From Actinomycetospora sp. TBRC 11914 (GTDB taxonomy: Bacteria; Actinomycetota; Actinomycetes; Mycobacteriales; Pseudonocardiaceae), in assembly GCF_012933465.1 (NCBI RefSeq), contig NZ_JABBND010000011.1, forward strand, positions 62,001-126,000: a stretch of 64,000 nt of DNA. Direction: 5' to 3'. Below the pieces are notes generated by a model. It was not told the DNA's origin. It ran no database searches and saw nothing but the letters and a program-made list of their open reading frames with translations. Positions 36,080 through 45,630 of this stretch are shown one piece after another. Every line of letters begins with the position of its first letter. Position 1 is the first letter of the stretch. The position numbers and the translations under genes were made by a program.

Positions 36080-36444
36080 CCCGCGCCCTCCCACGGTGCT
36101 GACGACATCGTCGACCCACTTCCGTTCGAGTTCCGGGCACACCACACCGGGTGGTGCAGACAGCAGGCGGCCCGCGCGAGGGCAGGCGACACGTCGCGGC
36201 AGGGGTTCGCCACCACGAGGAGCACGGGAGCGGCTCCCTGGTGTGGTCCGGGTCGCGGGGTGGGCGTCGTCGGATTCAGCGTGTCAGTGAGACAAACGAC
36301 GTCAACCGTCTTGCGAGACGTTGTTGTGACCCAGGTCACGGTAACACCTGCGTGTCACGTCACGTGTGGGGGAGCGACACCCGGGCAACCCCGCCCGATC
36401 CGGACGCAGGAACCCTTAGCATCGAGCCCGTGGAGGCTTCGAGA
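36080..36444. promoter_or_regulatory. Divergent promoter region, mce operon / TetR, with palindromes
   Basis: No gene is supported in these 365 bp. CGTCT-TGCG-AGACG (36307-36320) is a perfect inverted repeat, extended by CAAC and TTG to about 36304-36323. GTGACC-CA-GGTCAC (36326-36339) follows directly. AACGACGT (36295-36302) and ACGTTGTT (36318-36325) form a third, nearly perfect pair. GTCAC repeats continue at 36354-36366. No ACCTWA box is present. These are good operator candidates for the TetR at 36445 acting on itself and on mce. Confidence 0.6.
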
Positions 36445-37098
36445 GTGGGGGACGCCGGGGAAGGATCGGCTCCGGCCGAGAGCGATACCTGGCGACGGAC
36501 GAGGGACAACCTGCTCGACGCCGCCGAGGCCTGCTTCGCCACCTACGGCGTCGCGAAGACCTCGATGAACGACGTCGCGCGCCGCGCCGGTCTGTCCCGC
36601 CCCACCCTCTACCGCTACTTCGGCGACCGCGAGGCGCTCAACGTCGGCGTGGTCATGCGCCGCTCCGAACGCCTCGTCCGCCGGGCCGTCGCCCACATCG
36701 AGAAGCAGCCCACCCTCGAGGACAAGCTCGTCGAGGGCCTGGTCTTCCTCATCGACCACGGCAGCCGCGACGACGTCGTGGGTGACCTGATGTCGACCGA
36801 CTCGCCCCGGGCGGCGAGCCGACTCCTGGAGTCCGACGCCGCCGAACGGGTCTCCGAGCGGGTGTGGGGGGCCGTCCTGCTCGAGGACGGCATCCGGGCC
36901 GGGGTCCGCTCGGACGTGGACATCGAGGACGCCTTCCTCTGGCTCGTCCACGTCCAACTCTCGATGATGACGCTGGTCCGCCACCGTGACGGCCCCGAGA
37001 CGTGGCAGCGCGTGCGCCGCCTCATCCGGCGCTTCATCCTTCCGGCCTTCCTCGACGATGCGGTCACCGCCGCACCTCACAGAGCCTCCGGACGATGA
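36445..37098 (+). CDS. TetR family regulator divergent from the mce operon
   Basis: 217 residues from GTG 36445, chosen because ggagg lies 8 bases upstream; GTG 36430 is in frame but lacks a ribosome site. Helix-turn-helix at about 17-65: NLLDAAEACFATYGVAKTSM and SRPTLYRYFGDREAL. The remaining helices (MRRSERLVRRAVAHIEKQPT) form the ligand domain. Divergence from yrbEA makes it the first candidate for mce control; box 6 after its stop belongs to the next operon. It is related to the TetR genes at 575 and 23931. Confidence 0.88.
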   Translation: MGDAGEGSAPAESDTWRRTRDNLLDAAEACFATYGVAKTSMNDVARRAGLSRPTLYRYFGDREALNVGVVMRRSERLVRRAVAHIEKQPTLEDKLVEGLVFLIDHGSRDDVVGDLMSTDSPRAASRLLESDAAERVSERVWGAVLLEDGIRAGVRSDVDIEDAFLWLVHVQLSMMTLVRHRDGPETWQRVRRLIRRFILPAFLDDAVTAAPHRASGR

Positions 37099-37119
37099 CC
37101 ACACTTCTTGCGACCGCTT

Positions 37120-37136
37120 ACCTAAAGCCATAAGTT
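37120..37136. promoter_or_regulatory. ACCTWA box 6 (putative operator)
   Basis: ACCTAAAGCCATAAGTT lies in the 87-bp gap between the TetR stop and the SDR start, about 58 bp before the SDR ATG. Left arm perfect, right arm 5 of 6. Confidence 0.55.
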
Positions 37137-37185
37137 TCTTCCGGCGCTCGACGTCCGCGCCGCGACCGGAAGGAGCTGTGTACCC

Positions 37186-39793
<2,608 letters not shown>

Positions 39794-39807
39794 TCCCCGG
39801 CCGACGT

Positions 39808-39858
39808 CAGGAAAGTGGCGTTGCGGACACTGGTCGTCGGCAACGCCACTTTCCTGAC
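39808..39858. terminator. Bidirectional terminator with 18-bp perfect stem
   Basis: TCAGGAAAGTGGCGTTGC (39808-39825) and its exact complement (39841-39858) flank a 15-base loop, between the convergent nitronate monooxygenase and thiolase genes. The stem is less GC-rich than other hairpins here, hinting at a repeated genomic element. Confidence 0.8.
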
Positions 39859-39871
39859 ACGGGGCTCGAGG

Positions 39872-41020
39872 TCAGAGCAGCTCGAGGATGGTGGCGTTGG
39901 CCTGGCCGCCGCCCTCGCACATGGTCTGCAGGCCGTAGCGGATGCCCTGGTCGCGCATGTGGTGCACCAGCGTCGTCATGATCCGGGCGCCGGAGCCGCC
40001 GAGCGGGTGCCCGAGCGCGATCGCCCCGCCGTTCGGGTTGAGGGCCTTCGCGTCCGCGCCGAGGTCGGCGAGCCACGCCAGGGGCACCGGGGCGAACGCC
40101 TCGTTCACCTCGAAGGCGCCGATCTCGTCGATGCCCAGCCCGGACCGCTCGAGCGCCTTGCGGGTGGCGGGGATCGGCGCGGTCAGCATGATGACCGGGT
40201 CGGCACCGGCGAGGACCGCGGTGTGCACCCGGGCGATCGGGCGCAGCCCCAGCTCGGCGGCCTTCTCGCTCGTCGTCATCAGCAGGGCGGCCGACCCGTC
40301 GGAGATCTGTGAGCTGTTCCCCGCGGTGATGACGCCGTCCTCGGGGCGGAAGACCGTCTTCAGCTCGGCGAGCTTCTCCACGGTCCCGCCGCGCCGGATG
40401 CCCTCGTCGGCCGCGACCACCGTGCCGTCCGGGCTGGTGACGGGCAGGATCTGGCCGGAGAACCGGCCGTCGTCCTGCGCGGCGGCCGCCTTCTCGTGGG
40501 AGCCGAGCGAGTACTCGTCGAGCACGCGGCGCGAGAGTCCCCACTGCTCGGCGATCATCTCGGCGCCGATCCCCTGGTTCGGCGAGGTCTCGCCGTAGCG
40601 GGCGTGGAAGGCGGGGCCGAACGGGTCGGCGCCCTGGGAGGAGCTGCCCATCGGCACGCGGGACATCGACTCCACGCCGCCGGCGACGACGACCTCGTAC
40701 TGGCCGGCGACGAGCCCGGCGGCGGCGAAGTGCACCGCCTGCTGGGACGACCCGCACTGCCGGTCGACGGTCACCCCCGTGACCGTCTCGGGCCACCCCG
40801 CGGCGAGCGCCGCGTTGCGCGCGATGTCCAGGGTCTGCTCGCCGGTCTGCGAGACGCAGCCCCAGACGACGTCCTCGACGAGCGCCGGGTCCACCCCGGC
40901 CCGCTCGACGAGCCCGGACAGGACGTGGGCCGACAGGTCGGTGGGGTGGACCCCCGACAGGCCGCCGTTGCGCTTGCCGACCGGCGTCCGGACCGCCTCG
41001 ACGATCACCGCGTCGCGCAT
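39872..41020 (-). CDS. Acetyl-CoA acetyltransferase (thiolase)
   Basis: 382 residues. All catalytic thiolase positions are present: nucleophilic Cys in DRQCGSSQQAVHFAA (about residue 90), NEAFAPVPLAW, His in ALGHPLGGSGARI, and the second Cys in MCEGGGQANATILEL. It cleaves 3-ketoacyl-CoA with CoA. The gene begins 15 bp after the second Rieske oxygenase, an unusual pairing of oxygenation and thiolysis in one transcript. Confidence 0.95.
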   Translation of the reverse strand: MRDAVIVEAVRTPVGKRNGGLSGVHPTDLSAHVLSGLVERAGVDPALVEDVVWGCVSQTGEQTLDIARNAALAAGWPETVTGVTVDRQCGSSQQAVHFAAAGLVAGQYEVVVAGGVESMSRVPMGSSSQGADPFGPAFHARYGETSPNQGIGAEMIAEQWGLSRRVLDEYSLGSHEKAAAAQDDGRFSGQILPVTSPDGTVVAADEGIRRGGTVEKLAELKTVFRPEDGVITAGNSSQISDGSAALLMTTSEKAAELGLRPIARVHTAVLAGADPVIMLTAPIPATRKALERSGLGIDEIGAFEVNEAFAPVPLAWLADLGADAKALNPNGGAIALGHPLGGSGARIMTTLVHHMRDQGIRYGLQTMCEGGGQANATILELL

Positions 41021-41035
41021 GTGTTCTCCGTTCCG

Positions 41036-42208
41036 TCAGGCGAGCAGCGTGCGCAGCTCGCGGTGGAAGATCTGGTTCACGGTCTCGTTGCGCCCCAGCA
41101 GCATCCCGGCCGCGTCGGCGCTGCCCAGGCCGCTCTGCGAGGCGCGCAGCAGGGGGAAGTCCTCCTGGTGCAGCACCGCGAGCAGGATCTCCCAGTTCTT
41201 GTCCCAGACCCGCTGCCACTTCTCGGGGTCGAGCCCGCTCTTCTCCACCGTCGGCACCAGCAGGCGCATCTCCATCCGGCACCAGCCCGGGTCGGTGGGG
41301 TGGGGGCGGAAGGTCAGCAGCTCGAAGTGGTCGTCGGGCTGGCGCAGCAGCGTCGAGTTCGGGAGCAGGAAGTGGCCGTCGGTGACGTGGCGGACGATGT
41401 CGTCCGGCGCGTCGACGGGGTCGACCTCGCGGAAGCGGTCGATGGACTTGCGCGGCGAGCACATGCGCGCGTGACGACCGAAGTCCTCGACGACCTGCAC
41501 GTTGGTGTGCACGTGCTTCGCCGCGGTGTTCGGGTGCGCGTACTGGATGTGGTAGTTGTCGACGAACGCGTCCTGCATGAGCTTCCAGTTGGCGGGCTCG
41601 TCGAAGCCCTCGGACCGGTAGGCGACGAGGTCCTCGAGCCCGTAGCCGGCGAGCATCTCGTCCACCTCCGGGCCGAGCCAGTCGGCCACGTCGATGTCGG
41701 CGCCCGCCCGGTCGACGATCCACACGAGGCCGTGGCGCTCCTCGACCGGGAGCTCGACGAGACCGAGCTGCGACCGGTCGACCTCGCCGAACGTCGTGTC
41801 CTTCGTGATTGCGCGCAGCGAGCCGTCGAGGTCGTAGGACCACCGGTGGTACGGGCACGAGAACAACCGGCACTGCCCCTCGGTCCGCTCCTCGAGCACC
41901 GCGCCGCGGTGGCGGCAGAGGTTGACGAACGCCTTGACCCCGCCGTCGGGCTGGCGCGCGACGATGACGTGGTTGCGCGGCATCCGCCGGGTGATGAAGT
42001 CGTGGGGCCGCGGCAGCTCCGAGGCGTGCGCGATGATCGAGGGGACGCGCCCGAACACCCGCTCGCGCTCCTGCGCCGCGATGTCCGGGTCCCGGTACTG
42101 CTCGGGCCCGAACGGCAGCACCGCGTCGGTCTCGTCCGTGGTGCCCGTGCCGAGGTGCTCCAGCGTCCGCCGGACGCGGTCCTGTCGGGAGGCCGTGGTA
42201 CGGGTCAT
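41036..42208 (-). CDS. Rieske non-heme iron oxygenase, alpha subunit (copy B)
   Basis: 390 residues from ATG 42208, which aligns with the start of copy A; further upstream codons run into box 7. Rieske ligands CRHRG and CPYHRW; iron histidines in DAFVDNYHIQYAHPNT. It is a close paralog of the protein at 20374 over the whole length, including HQEDFPLLRASQSG near the C terminus. It differs mainly around 250-270 (EVDPVDAPDD against EEDSTGHD), which may tune substrate entry. No reductase gene is adjacent; it probably borrows the one at 21683. Confidence 0.93.
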   Translation of the reverse strand: MTRTTASRQDRVRRTLEHLGTGTTDETDAVLPFGPEQYRDPDIAAQERERVFGRVPSIIAHASELPRPHDFITRRMPRNHVIVARQPDGGVKAFVNLCRHRGAVLEERTEGQCRLFSCPYHRWSYDLDGSLRAITKDTTFGEVDRSQLGLVELPVEERHGLVWIVDRAGADIDVADWLGPEVDEMLAGYGLEDLVAYRSEGFDEPANWKLMQDAFVDNYHIQYAHPNTAAKHVHTNVQVVEDFGRHARMCSPRKSIDRFREVDPVDAPDDIVRHVTDGHFLLPNSTLLRQPDDHFELLTFRPHPTDPGWCRMEMRLLVPTVEKSGLDPEKWQRVWDKNWEILLAVLHQEDFPLLRASQSGLGSADAAGMLLGRNETVNQIFHRELRTLLA

Positions 42209-42232
42209 GAGAGCCCCTTCGCGATCATGTTT

Positions 42233-42249
42233 ACCTAACACCTCAAGGT
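42233..42249. promoter_or_regulatory. ACCTWA box 7 (putative operator, Rieske B)
   Basis: ACCTAACACCTCAAGGT is the best-formed box: its arms extend to GTTTACCT (42229-42236) and AGGTAAAC (42246-42253), a perfect 8-bp inverted repeat with a 9-base spacer. It is centred 33 bp before the Rieske B start, after the SDR stop of the upstream operon. Confidence 0.7.
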
Positions 42250-42275
42250 AAACGCCGACGTCCTCCCGCACCAGC

Positions 42276-43031
42276 TCAGAACACCGAGTATCCGCCGTCG
42301 ACCACCAGTTCCGCGCCGGTGTGGAAGCTCAGGGTCGGGTCGGCGAGGAAGGCCGCGACCTGGCTGAACTCCTCCGGGTCGGCCCAGCGCCGGACCGGGG
42401 TGCGCGCGGTCGTGGCCGCCATGAAGCGCTCGTCCTCCCGCGCCTGTTCGTTCATCGCGGTCCGGGTCCACCCCGGCACCAGGACGTTGCAGCGCACCTT
42501 GTGGCGGGCCAGCTCGACGGCGAGCGTGCGACCCAGGCCGAGCAGACCGGTCTTGCTCGTCGCGTACGCGGCCTGCCCGGCCGATCCGTAGCGGCTGACC
42601 ATCGAGGAGACCAGCACGATCGACCCGCCGGTGCCCTGGGCGACGAAGCGCCGGGCCGCTTCCCGCGCGGAGAGGAACGTGCCGTCGAGGTTGGTGCGCA
42701 GCACCGCGTGCCAGTCGTCGAGCGTGGTGTCGACCAGGGGCACCGCCCGGGCCACCCCGGCGTTGGCGATCATGCACCCCAGCGGTCCCAGCTCGGCGAC
42801 CGTCTCCTCCATGGCCGCGCGCGTCTCGTCCTCGTCGCCGACGTCGCAGGTGACCGGCAGCGCCCGCGCCCCGGCCGCCCGCAGCTGGGCACACGCGTCC
42901 TCGTTGCGGTCCTTCGCGCGGCCCCACACCGCGACGTCGGCCCCGGCCTCGGCGAGGCCACGCGCCATCGCCAGGCCGATGCCCTGGTTGCCGCCGGTGA
43001 CGACGGCGACGGTCCCGGTCAGGTCGGTCAC
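42276..43031 (-). CDS. Short-chain dehydrogenase/reductase (SDR)
   Basis: 251 residues from GTG 43031 (GTGA overlap with the ACAD gene). TGGNQGIG cofactor loop, CDVGDEDE, NAGVA, catalytic VSSMVS and YATSK, PGWTRT. Arg/Lys after strand two (WGRAKDRNED) suggests NADP(H). Third gene of the ACAD-ACAD-SDR operon, probably acting on a hydroxyacyl or alcohol intermediate made after dehydrogenation and hydration. Confidence 0.92.
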   Translation of the reverse strand: MTDLTGTVAVVTGGNQGIGLAMARGLAEAGADVAVWGRAKDRNEDACAQLRAAGARALPVTCDVGDEDETRAAMEETVAELGPLGCMIANAGVARAVPLVDTTLDDWHAVLRTNLDGTFLSAREAARRFVAQGTGGSIVLVSSMVSRYGSAGQAAYATSKTGLLGLGRTLAVELARHKVRCNVLVPGWTRTAMNEQAREDERFMAATTARTPVRRWADPEEFSQVAAFLADPTLSFHTGAELVVDGGYSVF

Positions 43032-44152
43032 GAGGTCTCCTCCGGTCCGGGCACGCCGAGCAGCTCGCCGAGCGCGGCCCGGTGGCGGTCGGCGGTGCCG
43101 AGCACGATCGCCTGGCTCGTGGCGCGCTTGAGGAACAGGTGCACCACGTACTCCCAGGTGAAGCCGATCCCGCCGTGCAGCTGCAGGCACTCCTGGGCGG
43201 CCCGCAGCGCCGTCGGCGAGAGGTGGGCCTGGGCCAGGGCCGCGGCCACCGGCAGGTCGGAGGCGCCGGTGGCGGCGCAGTCCGCGGCGTACCGGGCGAC
43301 CGCGCACGCCTGGGTGATCAGCACCGCGAGGTCGGCCGCGCGGTGCTTGAGGGCCTGGAACGACCCGAGCGGCCGGCCGAACTGGTGCCGATCGCGCAGG
43401 TACGCGACGGCCTCGTCCAGGCACCGCCGGGCCACGCCGAGCTGCTCGGCGGCCAGCAGCACCGCCCCGATCCGCTGTGCCGCGGCGACGGCGTCGGCGA
43501 CGACCGCGCCCGTCGCCAGCCGCCGTCCCGTCGCGGCGTCGAGGGTGACGTCGGCGATCGGGCGGGTCATGTCGAGCGAGACCGCCGGCGTGACCCGCAC
43601 GCCCGGGTCGGTGACGTCGAGGGCGTACAGCGCCCCGCCGGCGGGCACGAGCAGCACGTCGGCCGCGGCGGCGTCGAGGACGCCGGGGACGTCGCCGGAG
43701 ATCCGGTCGGCGTCGACGGCGAGGGGGACGAGCGGCTCGCCCGGCGCGCTCGCGGCGGGGACGGCGAGCGCCACGATCCGGTCGCCGCCCGCGAGGCCGG
43801 CGAGGAGGTCGCGCTCCCCCACGGCCAGCAGCAGCGCCGTCGCGACCGAGCAGCCCAGGAAGGGCACCGGGGCGACGGCACGACCGAGCTCCTCGGCGAC
43901 GACGGCGGCCTCGCGCCAGCTCGCGCCGGCCCCGCCGAGCTCCTCCGCGACGGGCAGGGCGGCGCACCCGAGCTCGGCGGCGAGGGTGCGCCACAGCGCC
44001 CGGTCGACCGGCTCGGCGGTCTCGGTGCGGGCCAGCACGTCCTGCCAGCCGGCGCGGCGGTCGAGCAGGGCCCGGACGGCGGCGCGCAGGTCCTCCTCGA
44101 CCTCGGAGTACCGCAGGTCGCCCACGGGCGGGGACTCGGCGAGGGTGGTCAT
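43028..44152 (-). CDS. Acyl-CoA dehydrogenase-like subunit without usual catalytic Glu (pair partner)
   Basis: 374 residues from ATG 44152, ATGA overlap with the upstream ACAD. The C-terminal half is ACAD-like (DRHQFGRPLGSFQALKHRAADL, LQLHGGIGFTWEYVVHLFLKRATSQAIVLG). The central flavin/substrate strand (normally TEPGAGSD) is replaced by ALAVPAASAPGEPL, and the usual C-terminal catalytic Glu motif is missing. Such chains in actinobacterial steroid degradation join a catalytic partner in alpha2beta2 heterotetramers; the adjacent 44149 gene is the expected partner. Confidence 0.88.
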   Translation of the reverse strand: MTTLAESPPVGDLRYSEVEEDLRAAVRALLDRRAGWQDVLARTETAEPVDRALWRTLAAELGCAALPVAEELGGAGASWREAAVVAEELGRAVAPVPFLGCSVATALLLAVGERDLLAGLAGGDRIVALAVPAASAPGEPLVPLAVDADRISGDVPGVLDAAAADVLLVPAGGALYALDVTDPGVRVTPAVSLDMTRPIADVTLDAATGRRLATGAVVADAVAAAQRIGAVLLAAEQLGVARRCLDEAVAYLRDRHQFGRPLGSFQALKHRAADLAVLITQACAVARYAADCAATGASDLPVAAALAQAHLSPTALRAAQECLQLHGGIGFTWEYVVHLFLKRATSQAIVLGTADRHRAALGELLGVPGPEETS

Positions 44153-45369
44153 CGCGGCAGCTCCGAGAAGGGGACGTCCTTGTCGATACGCGGCTCGGGC
44201 GGCAGTCCGAGGACGCGCTCCCCCACCACCGTGCGCAGGATCTCCGAGGTCCCGCCCTCGATCGAGTTCGCGCGGGAGCGCAGGTAGCGCCAGCCCGGGG
44301 CGGCCTCGGTCCAGGGCACCGGTTCGGGGGCGCGCTCGGAGTAGTCGGGGTAGCGGAGCCCGGCGTCGCCGAGCACCTCGAGCTCGACCTGCGAGATCTC
44401 CTGGTTCAGGCGGGCGTGCTCGAGCTTGATGGCCGAGCCCTCCGGGCCCGGGCGTCCGCGCGCCAGCTCCTGCTCCCAGCGCGCCGTCGTCAGGCGGGCC
44501 GCCTCCGCCTGGACCCACAGGGACAGCACCCGGTCGTGGAGTCCGGCGGTGCGCCGCTCCGGGTGGTCGTGCCACGCCGCGAGCAGCGCCCCGATCCCGC
44601 CGCTGTGTCGCGGGGCCGTCCCGGAGGTGTAGGAGACGCGCTCGTTCATCAGCGTCCCCTGGGCCACCGCCCAGCCCTGGCCGACCTCACCGACCCGGTC
44701 GGTGTCGGGGATGCGCACGCCGTCGAGGACGACCTCGTTGAACTCGGTCTCGCCGGTGATCTGGCGCAGCGGCCGGACCTCGACCCCCGCCGCGTGCATG
44801 TCGCACACGAAGTAGGTGAGCCCGCGGTGCTTCGGGACCGACGGGTCCGTGCGGGCGACCAGCAGGGCCCAGCGGGCCCGGTCGGCGAGGCTGGTCCACA
44901 CCTTGCGGCCGTGGACGACCCACTCGTCCCCCTCGCGCACCGCACGGGTGGCGAGCCCGGCCAGGTCGGAGCCCGCGCCCGGCTCGGAGAACAGCTGGCA
45001 CCAGGCTTCCTCCCCGGTCCACAGCGGACGCAGCCAGCGGCGGCACTGCTCGTCGGTGCCGAAGGCGCGCAGCGTCGGCCCGGCCATCCCGTGGCCGATC
45101 GGGTTGTCCGACGGGCGGTGCTCTGGCGCCCCGACGGCGCGCAGCTCGTCCTCGACCACGGCCTGCAGGTCGCGGTCGGCTCCCAGACCGCCCTGCCCGG
45201 GCGGGAGGTCGACGCGCGCCAGCCCGGCGTCGAACCGGGCGCGCAGGAAGGCGAGCCGGTCGGCGCCGGCGGTGGGGTGCCCGACGAGGAACTCGCGGAC
45301 CCGATCGAGGACCTCGGACCCACCCGGGCCGGCCGCGGCCTGCTCCGGGCCCGACGACACCGCTGTCAT
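44149..45369 (-). CDS. Acyl-CoA dehydrogenase, catalytic subunit of a likely heteromeric pair
   Basis: 406 residues from ATG 45369, with ggggagg upstream (a 5-codon longer start exists). Full motifs: LFSEPGAGSDLAGL, VHGRKVWTSLADRARWALL, TLMNERVSYTSG, and C-terminal SRANSIEGGTSEILRTVV with the catalytic Glu (IEGGT). This resembles the FadE chains that act with a Glu-less partner in cholesterol side-chain and ring degradation. It heads the operon under box 8. The N-terminal region (FLVGHPTAGADRLAFLRARF) is shorter than in homomeric ACADs. Confidence 0.92.
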   Translation of the reverse strand: MTAVSSGPEQAAAGPGGSEVLDRVREFLVGHPTAGADRLAFLRARFDAGLARVDLPPGQGGLGADRDLQAVVEDELRAVGAPEHRPSDNPIGHGMAGPTLRAFGTDEQCRRWLRPLWTGEEAWCQLFSEPGAGSDLAGLATRAVREGDEWVVHGRKVWTSLADRARWALLVARTDPSVPKHRGLTYFVCDMHAAGVEVRPLRQITGETEFNEVVLDGVRIPDTDRVGEVGQGWAVAQGTLMNERVSYTSGTAPRHSGGIGALLAAWHDHPERRTAGLHDRVLSLWVQAEAARLTTARWEQELARGRPGPEGSAIKLEHARLNQEISQVELEVLGDAGLRYPDYSERAPEPVPWTEAAPGWRYLRSRANSIEGGTSEILRTVVGERVLGLPPEPRIDKDVPFSELPR

Positions 45370-45408
45370 CCCGCTCCTCCCCATCGCGCCACCGTGGCGG
45401 TGGCCCGA

Positions 45409-45425
45409 ACCTAAAACCTCTAGGT
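45409..45425. promoter_or_regulatory. ACCTWA box 8 (putative operator, ACAD pair operon)
   Basis: ACCTAAAACCTCTAGGT has perfect ACCT and AGGT arms and is centred 48 bp before the ACAD start. It shares 14 of 16 bases with box 7 over CTAAAACCTCTAGGTA. Confidence 0.65.
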
Positions 45426-45467
45426 AGCGCCGCGGTCACCGGCCCGCCGTGACCCTGGACACGCTAA

Positions 45468-45484
45468 ACCTTCAACCCTTAGGC
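45468..45484. promoter_or_regulatory. ACCTWA box 9 (putative operator)
   Basis: ACCTTCAACCCTTAGGC lies 43 bp from box 8 in the same 261-bp divergent gap and is the box closer to the aldehyde dehydrogenase. Between the two boxes, GGTCAC (45434-45439) and GTGACC (45449-45454) form another inverted repeat with a 9-base spacer. The remainder of the gap, to 45630, is GC-rich with no gene. Confidence 0.5.
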
Positions 45485-45630
45485 TCCGGGCGCCGACCAC
45501 TGGTCCGGCGCACGGACGTCCTCCCCCGGCCCCTGCCGCGCCCCTCGACGCGGCCGCGCCGCCGACGCCCGCGCCCTCCACGCACCGCGCATGCCGGGTC
45601 CGACCGCGGACCGGCCCGAGAGGATGAACG

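Noticed and set aside
36151..36444. N-terminal extension of the TetR at 36445 back to 36151
   Set aside because: It covers the palindromes of the divergent promoter and adds about 100 residues with no TetR homology.
42209..42271. An earlier start for Rieske copy B
   Set aside because: It would translate through box 7 and has no counterpart in copy A, whose start aligns with ATG 42208.
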